A stretch of DNA of 6,506 nt from an uncultured Eubacteriales bacterium (GTDB taxonomy: Bacteria; Bacillota; Clostridia; Oscillospirales; Oscillospiraceae): contig USCO01000124.1 of the NCBI GenBank assembly GCA_900553135.1, positions 1-6,506 of the forward strand, given 5' to 3'. Below the pieces are notes generated by a model. The model made no database searches, was not told the DNA's origin, and saw only the letters and a program-made list of their open reading frames with translations. The position numbers and the translations under genes were made by a program. Position 1 is the first letter of the stretch. The number at the start of each line of letters is the position of its first letter. Below, in pieces: positions 1-6,106 of this stretch.

Positions 1-985
1 TCTTCTCCAGGCGGTACACCAGGGTGTTCCGGTGGACGAACAGCTTCCGGGCCGTCTCCGACACGTTCAGATTGTTTTCAAAGAACTTGTTGATGGTGAG
101 CAGGGTCTCCTGATCCAGCGCATCAATGGGGTTCTTCTTAAAGACCTCCTGCAGGAACATCTGGCACAGGATGGTGGGCAGCTGATAGATCAGACGGCCG
201 ATACCCAGATTCTCATAGTTGATGACGGTCTTTTCGGTGTCAAACACCTTGCCCACGTCGATGGCCACCCCGGCCTCCTTGTAGGCACGGGCCAGATCCC
301 GGATGTGGTTGACCACAGTACCGATACCGATGACCACCTTGATGCCCAGCTCCTGGGTCACGGCAGTGGCGATCTGCTTGGCGATCTTCTGCAGCTCCTT
401 GGCGTCAGCGCCCTCGGGCAGCTGCTTGATGAGGGCCACATCGGTCTCGTTGATGGAAATGACGAAATCCGTCTGCTTGTCGGGGAACAGGTTCTGGATG
501 ACGTCGATGGTGGTCACATCGGCAGGACCCAACTGGCGCACCAGGAACGCGGCCCGGGGCGCCTCGGAGACAAAGTGCAGCTCCTTGGCCTGGGTGTAGA
601 TATCTCCCAGAAGGATATTGTCCGAGATGATGTTCTTGACAAAGGTAGCCTTGTCGTGCTTTTCCTCATAATAGGTCTTGGCCCCGTTGAAGGCCACTAC
701 GGCCATGGCGCAAAGGGCGCCGGCCAGATCATCCTCCCCCTTGACGAAGGCGGCATAATCAAACTGCGCGCCCCAACCCGCCAGGGGCTTAAAGGTCTTG
801 CCCTCGAAATGGGCGGTGGCGCTGTCGGAGGAGTTGACCGCCGCTACCGCGCCGGACCAATGTTCTCCGATGCAAGTCAACTCGCTGCACGCCACAACGA
901 TCCCGTCGGCATCGATCACACCTACTGTACGGTCGATGCTGTCCTTCATCTGGAGCACGACTCCCTGAAACATCCTGCTGGACAC
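1..985 (-). CDS. PucR/CdaR-family transcriptional regulator (3' end cut by window edge)
   Basis: Probable DNA-binding activator of the PucR/CdaR (sugar-diacid regulator) type; 328 residues are visible and the last few are missing. Residues 1-110 form an N-terminal sensor-like region (V-I-D-A-D-G near 23-28, then V-A-C-S). Residues about 140-250 resemble the GGDEF-like linker of this family, with VVIGIGTVV at 217-225 and LARAYKEAG at 231-239. Residues 306-328 are the C-terminal PucR HTH, including VSETARKLFVHRNTLVYRLE. The GTG start at 985 has GGGAGGGA five bases upstream. An in-frame ATG at 1018 lies almost on the predicted transcription start and has no ribosome site, so GTG is preferred. 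It lies downstream of the pseudouridine synthase on the same strand, with no terminator between them, but it has its own strong promoter. Inducer and targets cannot be told from the neighbours. Family call is confident, ligand unknown. Confidence 0.88.
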   Translation of the reverse strand, partial: MSSRMFQGVVLQMKDSIDRTVGVIDADGIVVACSELTCIGEHWSGAVAAVNSSDSATAHFEGKTFKPLAGWGAQFDYAAFVKGEDDLAGALCAMAVVAFNGAKTYYEEKHDKATFVKNIISDNILLGDIYTQAKELHFVSEAPRAAFLVRQLGPADVTTIDVIQNLFPDKQTDFVISINETDVALIKQLPEGADAKELQKIAKQIATAVTQELGIKVVIGIGTVVNHIRDLARAYKEAGVAIDVGKVFDTEKTVINYENLGIGRLIYQLPTILCQMFLQEVFKKNPIDALDQETLLTINKFFENNLNVSETARKLFVHRNTLVYRLEK

Positions 986-990
986 GTAAA

Positions 991-998
991 TCCCTCCC
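991..998 (-). promoter_or_regulatory. Ribosome-binding site fixing the GTG start of the PucR-type gene
   Basis: GGGAGGGA on the minus strand ends five bases before GTG 985. The upstream in-frame ATG at 1018 has no such site, so this element decides the start. Confidence 0.75.
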
Positions 999-1024
999 AA
1001 GTAATTCTCATTACGCATATTGAC

Positions 1025-1054
1025 ATTATAACGGCACCCCCCGGGTTTTGACAA
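1025..1054 (-). promoter_or_regulatory. Sigma-A-type promoter of the PucR-type regulator
   Basis: On the minus strand, TTGTCA (1049-1054) and a perfect TATAAT (1025-1030) are 18 bases apart. The spacer contains a run of six G. Transcription would start near 1018, giving a leader of about 33 bases that carries the ribosome site for GTG 985. This is the best-matching promoter in the window and sits in the 119-base gap after the pseudouridine synthase. Confidence 0.75.
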
Positions 1055-1104
1055 GGGGTTTGCACGAATTTTTTGTTCAAAACAACCAAAACATCACATT
1101 ATTT

Positions 1105-1821
1105 TCACTTGAGGCTTCTCAGCGCCTGGATTTCCCCGGGGAAAAGCGGCCTCCACTCCCCGGGAGCCAGCCCTTCATCCAGTGCCAAAGGCCCCATGGA
1201 CAGCCGTTTCAGATACTCCACCGGCTTGCCCCGGGCGGCCAGCATCCGCTTGACCTGATGGTATTTTCCCTCCCGCAGGGTAACCAGGCACTCTGAAGCG
1301 TCTCCCAGAGGCTCCAATCCCGCGGGCAGGCACTCCAGCCCGTCCCCCAGGGTCATACCCTGTGCCAGGGCTTCCACGTCTTCTGTGGTAATCTTTCCCG
1401 CCACACGGGCATAATACACCTTATCCACGTGGTGCACCGGAGACAGCAGACGGTGCCCCAGGGGGCCGTCGTCGGTGAGGAGCATCAGCCCCTCGGTGTC
1501 CTTGTCCAGCCGTCCCACGGGGAACAGTCCCCGCCGGCGTAAATGGTCCGGCAGCAGATCCAGTACGGTCTTCTGGCTGCGGTCCCGGGTGGCGGAGAGC
1601 AGCCCCGCCGGCTTGTGCATCATCAGGTACACAAAGGGCGCACAGTCCACCTGCGCCCCGTCCACCTGGATCACAGCCTCCTCCGGGTCCGCCTTGTCCT
1701 CTCCCTTGGCCGCCGGGACCCCGTTCACCAGCACCCGTCCGTGCCGGATGAGGTCCTTGACCTCCTTGCGGGACCAGCGCCCTGTGGAGGCCAGCAGCTT
1801 ATCCAATCGTTCCTGACCCAA
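1105..1821 (-). CDS. rsuA: RsuA-family 16S rRNA pseudouridine synthase
   Basis: Converts a specific uridine in rRNA to pseudouridine during ribosome assembly; by family the target is 16S rRNA (position 516 in E. coli numbering). The 238-residue protein has an N-terminal S4 RNA-binding domain (about 4-50, RLDKLLASTGRWSRKEVKDL). The catalytic domain follows, with HKPAGLLSATRD at 69-80 and the signature GRLDKDTEGLMLLTDDG at 103-119. Asp106 is the expected catalytic aspartate. EGKYHQVKRM and the YLKRLSMGPL block near the C-terminus are also typical of RsuA. The start is TTG at 1821: AGGAG at 1830-1834 lies eight bases upstream and no ATG fits. HKPAG-SATRD and the YYARV segment favour the RsuA branch over RluB (23S), though the exact target is inferred. 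It is transcribed toward the PucR-type gene with no terminator between them. Confidence 0.93.
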   Translation of the reverse strand: MGQERLDKLLASTGRWSRKEVKDLIRHGRVLVNGVPAAKGEDKADPEEAVIQVDGAQVDCAPFVYLMMHKPAGLLSATRDRSQKTVLDLLPDHLRRRGLFPVGRLDKDTEGLMLLTDDGPLGHRLLSPVHHVDKVYYARVAGKITTEDVEALAQGMTLGDGLECLPAGLEPLGDASECLVTLREGKYHQVKRMLAARGKPVEYLKRLSMGPLALDEGLAPGEWRPLFPGEIQALRSLK

Positions 1822-1859
1822 TCTTCCCTCTCCTTTTTCTCTTCTTCGACAGGTCCTCT

Positions 1860-1888
1860 ATGCTACCAAAAAATTCGCTTGGTTGCAA
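1860..1888 (-). promoter_or_regulatory. Candidate promoter of the pseudouridine synthase gene
   Basis: On the minus strand, TTGCAA (1883-1888) and TAGCAT (1860-1865) are 17 bases apart. Each matches consensus at 4 of 6 positions. Transcription would start near 1853, leaving a short leader with the AGGAG site. A perfect TATAAT also exists on this strand at 1930-1935 but lacks a credible -35 box. Confidence 0.35.
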
Positions 1889-1912
1889 TCCTTTTTTCAT
1901 TTTGGGCATAAC
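1883..1912 (+). promoter_or_regulatory. Weak candidate promoter of the DUF4830 gene
   Basis: TTGCAA (1883-1888) and CATAAC (1907-1912) are 18 bases apart, each 4 of 6 to consensus. The first hexamer is its own reverse complement, so it would be shared with the divergent promoter. An AT-rich TATTATAA at 1929-1936 is an alternative -10, but no -35 lies at proper spacing. This call is tentative. Confidence 0.25.
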
Positions 1913-1971
1913 CCATCCCCGCTGTTCATATTATAAGAGCAAAACAAGCATTCCGGAAGGAGAAATGCGCC

Positions 1972-2448
1972 GTGTTTATCTTCACCGCAAAGCTGCCCAG
2001 ACGAAAGCTGGCCCTGTGCGTGGCCGCGGCAGCCCTGCTCTGCTGTGCCGCCCTGGTGCTGAACCTCACCCCCGCCGCCACCCAGGCGGTGTCCGCCAGC
2101 GCGGTCCCCAGCCCGGAAAAAATCAAGAGCAACGAGGACCGCATCGCCTTTCTCTCTAGCTACGGCTGGCAGGTAAAGGAAGAACCCTTGTCAGTAGAAG
2201 AGCTGAAAATCCCGGAGAAAATGGACGAGAGCTACCAGGATTACCTGGCGCTCCAGGCCCAGCAGGGCTTCGACCTGAGCCAATATGCGGGCAAGCGGGT
2301 CAAGCGGTACACCTATGAGGTCACCAACTACCCCACCGGGGAATCGGGCGTTCAGGCCAACCTGCTGCTCTACCGAAACACCGTCATCGCCGGAGAGGTC
2401 CTCTCCCCCCAGATGGACGGGTTCCTGCACGGTCTGGCCATGCCCTGA
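1972..2448 (+). CDS. DUF4830-domain secreted or membrane-anchored protein, function unknown
   Basis: A 158-residue exported protein of unknown function. It begins with a basic n-region (K7, R10, R11, K12) and a hydrophobic stretch at about 13-34. An A-S-A motif at 42-44 could be a signal peptidase I site; otherwise the segment is an N-terminal anchor. No proper lipobox precedes Cys24. Residues 54-158 match what I recall of DUF4830 from Firmicutes: DRIAFLSSYGWQV at 56-68, IPEKMDESYQDYLALQAQQG at 80-99, FDLSQYAGK at 100-108, then a YTYEVTNYP block and a terminal GFLHGL. The start is GTG at 1972, nine bases after AGGAG (1958-1962). The ATG at 1965 is only two bases from that site and in another frame. 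It is a single-gene unit, divergent from the pseudouridine synthase and closed by a strong terminator. Family match comes from memory. Confidence 0.85.
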   Translation: MFIFTAKLPRRKLALCVAAAALLCCAALVLNLTPAATQAVSASAVPSPEKIKSNEDRIAFLSSYGWQVKEEPLSVEELKIPEKMDESYQDYLALQAQQGFDLSQYAGKRVKRYTYEVTNYPTGESGVQANLLLYRNTVIAGEVLSPQMDGFLHGLAMP

Positions 2449-2450
2449 GG

Positions 2451-2490
2451 AAGGGGCCCACGCGTCTTGCGGCGCGTGGGCCCCTTTTCC
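2451..2490 (+). terminator. Strong intrinsic terminator after the DUF4830 gene
   Basis: A perfect 12-base stem pairs 2453-2464 with 2473-2484 around an eight-base loop. AA at 2451-2452 pairs with TT at 2485-2486 to extend it. TTTT-CC-TT follows on the plus strand. It begins three bases after the DUF4830 stop and lies just beyond the stop of the converging phosphatase gene. The minus-strand tail is poor in T, so it may block that transcript less efficiently. Confidence 0.9.
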
Positions 2491-3153
2491 TTATTTCCCG
2501 GGAAAGAGCCGGCGCTCCAGCTCCGGGGGCAGGTCCAGAAAGCTGTCCACCCAGTAGGTGCAGCTGGCCTGGAACTCCTCCCGGCGCGCTTCAAACAGGG
2601 GGTCGGCCACCCCCGCCACGGACAGTCCGGCCTTTCGGGCGGCGGCACAGTAGTTGGGGGCGTCCTCAAAGAGGATGCTCTCCCCCACCTCCCCGTGACA
2701 AAGGGCGGCGGCCCGGCGGTAAAATTCCGGGTCCCGCTTCTCCAGCCCCAGCTCCTGGGTGGTCACCACCTGTGCAAACACCCCCTCCAGCCCGTGGTGG
2801 GCCAGGGCGGCCCGGCACAGCTGGGGCATGCAGGAGGTGAGCAGCGCCATAGAGTAGCCCGCCTGGCGGCAGCGGGCCAGAAACTCCCCCGCTCCGGGCT
2901 TCAGGGGCAGGCGGCTGGCGTAGGCCTCCCGGGCCATGTCCTTCCAGGCCTGCAGGATCTCCCCCTCGCTCTCGGCCAGCCCGAAGCGGCGGCGGGTATA
3001 GGCCGCCGACTCCTCCGCCCCGTGGTGGGCCACATAGTCGGTATAATCCTCCGGCACCGGGGCGATGCCGTGGCGGCCCAGAAATGCAATATCAATTTCC
3101 AGCCAGATCCCGTTGGAATCCAGCAGGGTTCCGTCCAGATCAAAAAAGAGCAT
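2491..3153 (-). CDS. HAD-superfamily hydrolase, subfamily IA phosphatase
   Basis: A cytoplasmic haloacid-dehalogenase-type phosphatase of 220 residues; substrate unknown. Motif I is FFDLDGTLLD (Asp5 nucleophile, Asp7 acid/base). Motif II is LLTS with Thr106. Motif III is Lys139 in GLEKRDPEFY. Motif IV is FEDAPN with Glu163-Asp164. The helical cap at about 15-85 marks subfamily IA, in the beta-phosphoglucomutase / phosphoglycolate-phosphatase style. The start is ATG 3153, directly before motif I, with AGGAGG at 3160-3165 six bases upstream. The frame stays open further upstream only because it reads through the glycosylase gene. It overlaps the end of that gene by 14 bases, so the two are almost certainly co-transcribed and translationally coupled. 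This suggests, without proving, a link to nucleotide or DNA damage. Confidence 0.92.
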   Translation of the reverse strand: MLFFDLDGTLLDSNGIWLEIDIAFLGRHGIAPVPEDYTDYVAHHGAEESAAYTRRRFGLAESEGEILQAWKDMAREAYASRLPLKPGAGEFLARCRQAGYSMALLTSCMPQLCRAALAHHGLEGVFAQVVTTQELGLEKRDPEFYRRAAALCHGEVGESILFEDAPNYCAAARKAGLSVAGVADPLFEARREEFQASCTYWVDSFLDLPPELERRLFPGK

Positions 3154-3754
3154 CCACGTCCTCCTGCTCCAGCCAGAAGCGCCAGGGAAAATCCTTGGCC
3201 TCCTGGGCGTAGTCAATGCCGATCCTGGGTCCGCTGTGGATGGCCCGGTCGGGCACCTCCCGCTCCCGACAGACGTACAGGGGCGGCCGGGTGGCGTCCA
3301 GCCCATTTTCCTGCCGGGTGAGTTCCAGGGCCTGACACAGTTTTCCCGGCCCGTTGAGCAGCCCCCGGCGCTGGGCGGGGGTGAGAAGTTCCGCCTTGCG
3401 GCCAAAGCGGTTGTTTGCTATAATATCTGTGTTTTGGACCGGGACCGCACCCCGCAGCAGCACAGCGCAGGGCTCGCCCTCCGCCTCGGTCACCAGATTC
3501 AGACAGTGGTGCATCCCATAAATGAGGTAGATGTACACCGTGCCCGGCGGGGCAAACAGGGTCTGGGTGCGGGGCGTTCTGCGGTAGTGGTAGGCATGGC
3601 ATGCCTTATCCACCGGTCCCACATAGGCCTCCGTCTCGGTGATGCGGCATATTAACTGCCCGTGGTCCGTCTCCCGGACCAGCAGACAGCCCAGCAGTTC
3701 CCGGGCCACCCGCAGGGTATCCCGGGCGAAAAATTCCTTTGGCAGCGGCTGCAT
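3140..3754 (-). CDS. mpg: DNA-3-methyladenine glycosylase, AAG/MPG family
   Basis: Base-excision-repair enzyme that flips out and removes alkylated or deaminated purines (3-methyladenine, hypoxanthine and similar). The 204-residue protein is a normal bacterial size. By alignment from memory to human AAG, the active-site residues are all present: Glu42 and Tyr44 in ITETEAYVG (human E125 and Y127), His53 (H136), Tyr76 in GTVYIYLIYGM (Y159), Asn86 (N169) and Arg101 in AVLLRG (R182). NGPGKLCQAL at 134-143 is another family hallmark. The start is ATG 3754, with AGGAGG at 3763-3768 eight bases upstream. The frame extends upstream to about 4795 only as an antisense shadow of the transporter. It is the first gene of an operon with the overlapping HAD phosphatase and has its own promoter in the divergent gap. 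Confidence 0.95.
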   Translation of the reverse strand: MQPLPKEFFARDTLRVARELLGCLLVRETDHGQLICRITETEAYVGPVDKACHAYHYRRTPRTQTLFAPPGTVYIYLIYGMHHCLNLVTEAEGEPCAVLLRGAVPVQNTDIIANNRFGRKAELLTPAQRRGLLNGPGKLCQALELTRQENGLDATRPPLYVCREREVPDRAIHSGPRIGIDYAQEAKDFPWRFWLEQEDVDALF

Positions 3755-3780
3755 CCCTCTCCCCTCCTTTGAGCCTTTGT

Positions 3781-3809
3781 ATCTTACCATGATTTTTTGC
3801 CGAATGCAA
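3781..3809 (-). promoter_or_regulatory. Promoter of the mpg-HAD operon
   Basis: On the minus strand, TTGCAT (3804-3809) and TAAGAT (3781-3786) are 17 bases apart. TGG just before the -10 box gives an extended -10. Transcription would start near 3774, about 20 bases before ATG 3754. I found no convincing plus-strand promoter for the divergent transporter in the same 72-base gap. Confidence 0.6.
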
Positions 3810-3826
3810 ACACAGGAGTTGACGAC

Positions 3827-4756
3827 ATGAATTCCCACCTCATGCGCAGGGCCGCAAAGCCCATGCTGTTCCTGGCCGCCTTTATCTGGGGCACCTCCTT
3901 CTTTATTATGAAAAACACCTTGGACTCCACCCCGGTGCTGTGGCTGCTCACCTTCCGCTTCTCTGTGGGCGCTGTGCTGCTGGGACTGTTCTGCTGGAAG
4001 CGCTGGGGCCGCAGCTTCACCTGGGACTATGTGTGGCGGGGCGCCGTCCTGGGCACCTTCCTCTTTACCGCCTACGCCACCCAGACCTTCGGCCTGGTGG
4101 ACACCACCCCTTCCAAAAACGCTTTCCTCACCGCCACCTACTGCGTACTGGTCCCCTTCCTCTACTGGGCGGTGGCCCGGCAGCGGCCTGACCGCTACAA
4201 CATCCTGGCGGCTTTGATGTGCGTGACCGGCGTGGGCCTGGTCTCTCTCACCGGGGACTTCACCATCACCCGGGGCGACCTGCTCACCCTGCTCAGCGCC
4301 CTGTTCTACACCTTCCATATTGTGGCCGTGAACAAGCTGTCGGTGAACAAGGACGTCTATCTCATTACTGTAATGCAGTTTGCCTTTACAGCAATTTGGG
4401 CCCTTTCCGGCGCCCTCCTGTTCCAGCCCTTCCCCGCCGCCATCTTCTCTCAGCCCCAGGTCCTCTTCCCCCTGGCCTATCTGTGCGTCATGTGCACTAC
4501 CGTGGCCTTGCTGTTCCAGAACGTGGGCCAGGTGTGGTCCGACCCCTCCTCCGCCTCGGTGATCCTGTCCCTGGAGTCGGTGTTCGGGGTACTGTTCTCC
4601 GTGCTGTTCTACGGCGACCCTGTCACCCCCCGCCTGATGGCAGGCTTTGCCCTGATCTTCGTGGCGGTCATCTGCTCGGAGACCAAATTCGCCTTCCTGC
4701 GGCCCAAGAAGAAGGCCGCCGCGGAAGAAACCACGCTCCCCGGGGATTGCGGTTGA
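3827..4756 (+). CDS. EamA-domain drug/metabolite (DMT) transporter
   Basis: Integral membrane transporter of the DMT superfamily, which moves small metabolites or drugs; the substrate cannot be read from sequence. The 309 residues contain about ten hydrophobic helices (approximately 13-29, 36-56, 68-89, 99-117, 124-142, 150-168, 178-199, 210-232, 242-262, 268-288), as two EamA repeats. Hallmarks are AAFIWGTSFFIMK at 17-29 at the start of repeat one, and SASVILSLESVFGVLFSVLFYG at 242-263 in repeat two. The C-terminus is a basic cytoplasmic tail (RPKKK). The start is ATG 3827, with AGGAG at 3814-3818 eight bases upstream. A longer form from TTG 3797 would have no ribosome site. It is divergent from mpg and 57 bases before the DtxR-type regulator, whose promoter overlaps this gene's stop codon. 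Confidence 0.93.
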   Translation: MNSHLMRRAAKPMLFLAAFIWGTSFFIMKNTLDSTPVLWLLTFRFSVGAVLLGLFCWKRWGRSFTWDYVWRGAVLGTFLFTAYATQTFGLVDTTPSKNAFLTATYCVLVPFLYWAVARQRPDRYNILAALMCVTGVGLVSLTGDFTITRGDLLTLLSALFYTFHIVAVNKLSVNKDVYLITVMQFAFTAIWALSGALLFQPFPAAIFSQPQVLFPLAYLCVMCTTVALLFQNVGQVWSDPSSASVILSLESVFGVLFSVLFYGDPVTPRLMAGFALIFVAVICSETKFAFLRPKKKAAAEETTLPGDCG

Positions 4757-4781
4757 AGAAGCCGGAATTTCATGGTATACT
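4753..4781 (+). promoter_or_regulatory. Promoter of the DtxR-type regulator, overlapping the transporter stop codon
   Basis: TTGAAG (4753-4758) and TATACT (4776-4781) are 17 bases apart, with TGG just before the -10 box (extended -10). The -35 hexamer contains the transporter's TGA at 4754-4756. Transcription would start near 4788, 26 bases before the TTG start. No clear DtxR- or MntR-box palindrome overlaps it. Confidence 0.65.
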
Positions 4782-4799
4782 GAGCAAAATGTCAAACAA

Positions 4800-4804
4800 A
4801 GGAG
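4800..4804 (+). promoter_or_regulatory. Ribosome-binding site fixing the TTG start of the DtxR-type gene
   Basis: AGGAG lies nine bases before TTG 4814. No in-frame ATG exists near the N-terminus, and the conserved E-D-Y-L-E segment begins at residue 8, so TTG is the start. Confidence 0.75.
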
Positions 4805-4813
4805 AGGGTATCA

Positions 4814-5191
4814 TTGGTACTGCATGAATCGGGCGAAGACTATCTGGAGGCGATCCTGGCCCTGCGCCAGGAAAAGGGCATCGTGCGCTCCATCGACGTC
4901 GCCCAATATCTGGGGTATTCCAAGCCCTCTGTCAGCCGGGCGGTCTCCATTTTAAAGACCAACGGGTACATCACCATGGAGAAGGACGGACGGCTGGAGC
5001 TGACCGCGGAGGGCGAGGCCAACGCCCAGCGCATCTATGAGCGCCACCGCTTTCTCACCCAGTGGCTGATCCGGCTGGGGGTCTCCCCTCAGGTGGCAGC
5101 GGCCGACGCCTGCCGCATTGAGCACGACATCAGCCCCGAGACCTTCGAGTGCCTGAAACGCCACGTCAGCCACGGGCTGCCTCAGGACTGA
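4814..5191 (+). CDS. DtxR/MntR-family metal-dependent transcriptional regulator
   Basis: Probable metal-sensing repressor, 125 residues (B. subtilis MntR is 142). It has an N-terminal winged HTH (about 5-65, with SIDVAQYLGYSKPSVSRAV as the recognition region) and then the dimerisation/metal domain. It lacks the SH3-like third domain of DtxR. Aligned from memory to MntR, Asp9, Glu12, His78, Glu103 and His104 match D8, E11, H77, E102 and H103. The position of Glu99 is Cys100, as in DtxR (C102). The metal is therefore uncertain (Mn, Fe or Zn). The start is TTG 4814: AGGAG at 4800-4804 lies nine bases upstream, and the nearby ATG at 4824 is out of frame. It has its own promoter and is followed by a terminator. 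Neither neighbour is a known metal transporter, so its targets are probably elsewhere. Confidence 0.9.
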   Translation: MVLHESGEDYLEAILALRQEKGIVRSIDVAQYLGYSKPSVSRAVSILKTNGYITMEKDGRLELTAEGEANAQRIYERHRFLTQWLIRLGVSPQVAAADACRIEHDISPETFECLKRHVSHGLPQD

Positions 5192-5214
5192 CGGCTCCCC
5201 CTTCCCGGAACCCC

Positions 5215-5250
5215 AGCGCGCGCCGGACCTGTTGCCTGCGCGCGCTTTTT
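5215..5250 (+). terminator. Intrinsic terminator between the DtxR-type gene and mscS
   Basis: A nine-base GC-rich stem pairs 5215-5223 with 5238-5246. The 14-base loop has an inner GG/CC pairing (5225-5226 with 5235-5236). The stem runs straight into a T run at 5246-5250. It starts 24 bases after the regulator's stop and ends 37 bases before the mscS start codon. Confidence 0.8.
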
Positions 5251-5287
5251 GTATCCTGTCACATTTACCGCAAAGGAGGAACTTTTT

Positions 5288-6106
5288 ATGTCTCTCGACT
5301 CCATCCTGACCCAGGTGACCGGCGGCGTCTCCTGGCAGGCCCTGACCCTGTCCACCATCCTTCGGGCCCTGGTGACCCTTGTCATCGGCATCGTGGTGGT
5401 CAAGATCATCATGAAGCTGGTGGACCGGGCTTTGAACCGCAGCAGGGCTCTGGCCTCGGTGCGGGGCTACATCCACTCCGCGGTGCGGATCTTGCTGTGG
5501 GCTCTGCTCACTGTCATCGTTCTGGGCTCCCTGAACGTGCCGGTGACCTCCATTATCGCTGTGTTCAGCGTGGCCGGTCTGGCCGTCTCCCTGGCCCTGC
5601 AAAACACCCTGTCCAACTTTGCCAGCGGCATCGTCATCATGGTCTCCAAGCCCTTTGTCCCCGGGGACTATGTGGAGATTGACTCGGTAGGCGGCACCGT
5701 CTCCACCGTGGGGCTGGTCTACTCCATGCTGGTCACTCCGGAGAACAAGGAGATCTACATTCCCAACAGCCAGGTCTCCGCTGCCAAGGTGATCAACTAC
5801 ACCCGCCTGGGACGGCGGCGCATGGAGCTGCTGTTCTCCGCCTCCTACGACGCCCCCACCGAGGCGGTGAAGGCCGCCCTGAAGGACGCGGTGGACCAGT
5901 TCCCCCAGATCCTCGCCGATCCCGCCCCCGCCATCTGGCTCAACGCCTACAAGGACAGCAGCATTGAATATCTGGTCCGGGTATGGACCACCACCGAGGA
6001 CTACTGGGATGTCTATTACCGCCTTATGGAGGAGGTCCGCCCCGCCTTCCAGCGCCACCAGGTAGAGATGCCCTATAACCACCTCAACGTCCACCTGATG
6101 AAATAA
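5288..6106 (+). CDS. mscS: MscS-family small-conductance mechanosensitive channel
   Basis: Membrane-tension-gated channel that releases small osmolytes on hypo-osmotic shock. The 272 residues are close to E. coli MscS (286). There are three predicted helices: TM1 about 20-42, TM2 about 61-82, and the pore-lining TM3 about 86-116. TM3 carries the small-residue packing pattern VAGLAVSLALQNTLSNFASG (95-114). KPFVPGDYVEI at 121-131 begins the beta domain, IYIPNSQV follows at 156-163, and the C-terminus (EMPYNHLNVHL) matches the family's usual PFP-x-x-DVHL ending with Pro262-Tyr263. The start is ATG 5288, with AGGAGG at 5274-5279 eight bases upstream. An upstream TTG at 5249 lies in the terminator T run and is not credible. 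I found no clear promoter between the terminator and this gene, so it may use read-through or a weak promoter. Confidence 0.94.
   Translation: MSLDSILTQVTGGVSWQALTLSTILRALVTLVIGIVVVKIIMKLVDRALNRSRALASVRGYIHSAVRILLWALLTVIVLGSLNVPVTSIIAVFSVAGLAVSLALQNTLSNFASGIVIMVSKPFVPGDYVEIDSVGGTVSTVGLVYSMLVTPENKEIYIPNSQVSAAKVINYTRLGRRRMELLFSASYDAPTEAVKAALKDAVDQFPQILADPAPAIWLNAYKDSSIEYLVRVWTTTEDYWDVYYRLMEEVRPAFQRHQVEMPYNHLNVHLMK

Noticed and set aside
32..1051. A 339-codon plus-strand open frame
   Set aside because: It lies opposite the PucR-type gene, whose protein matches its family throughout. The plus-strand translation is rich in Gly, His, Asp and Leu, as expected of an antisense shadow of GC-rich codons.
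1068..1083. AT-rich inverted repeat between rsuA and the PucR-type gene
   Set aside because: The stem is about five weak pairs with a tiny loop; it is not a credible terminator.
1902..1916. Small inverted repeat TGGG-CATAA-CCCA in the divergent gap
   Set aside because: The stem is only four base pairs with no T run, too short to support as a terminator or operator.
1930..1935. Perfect TATAAT on the minus strand upstream of rsuA
   Set aside because: No acceptable -35 hexamer occurs at 16-18 bases (best TTCCGG) and there is no extended -10, so I did not call it a promoter.
2467..3321. A 284-codon plus-strand frame opposite the HAD phosphatase
   Set aside because: It has no ribosome site, starts inside a terminator hairpin, and lies opposite a gene with all four HAD motifs intact.
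3140..4795. A 551-codon minus-strand frame that looks like a large fusion ending in the glycosylase
   Set aside because: The part upstream of 3754 is low-complexity Gly/Glu/His/Gln sequence antisense to the transporter. A strong ribosome site and a promoter define ATG 3754 as the start.
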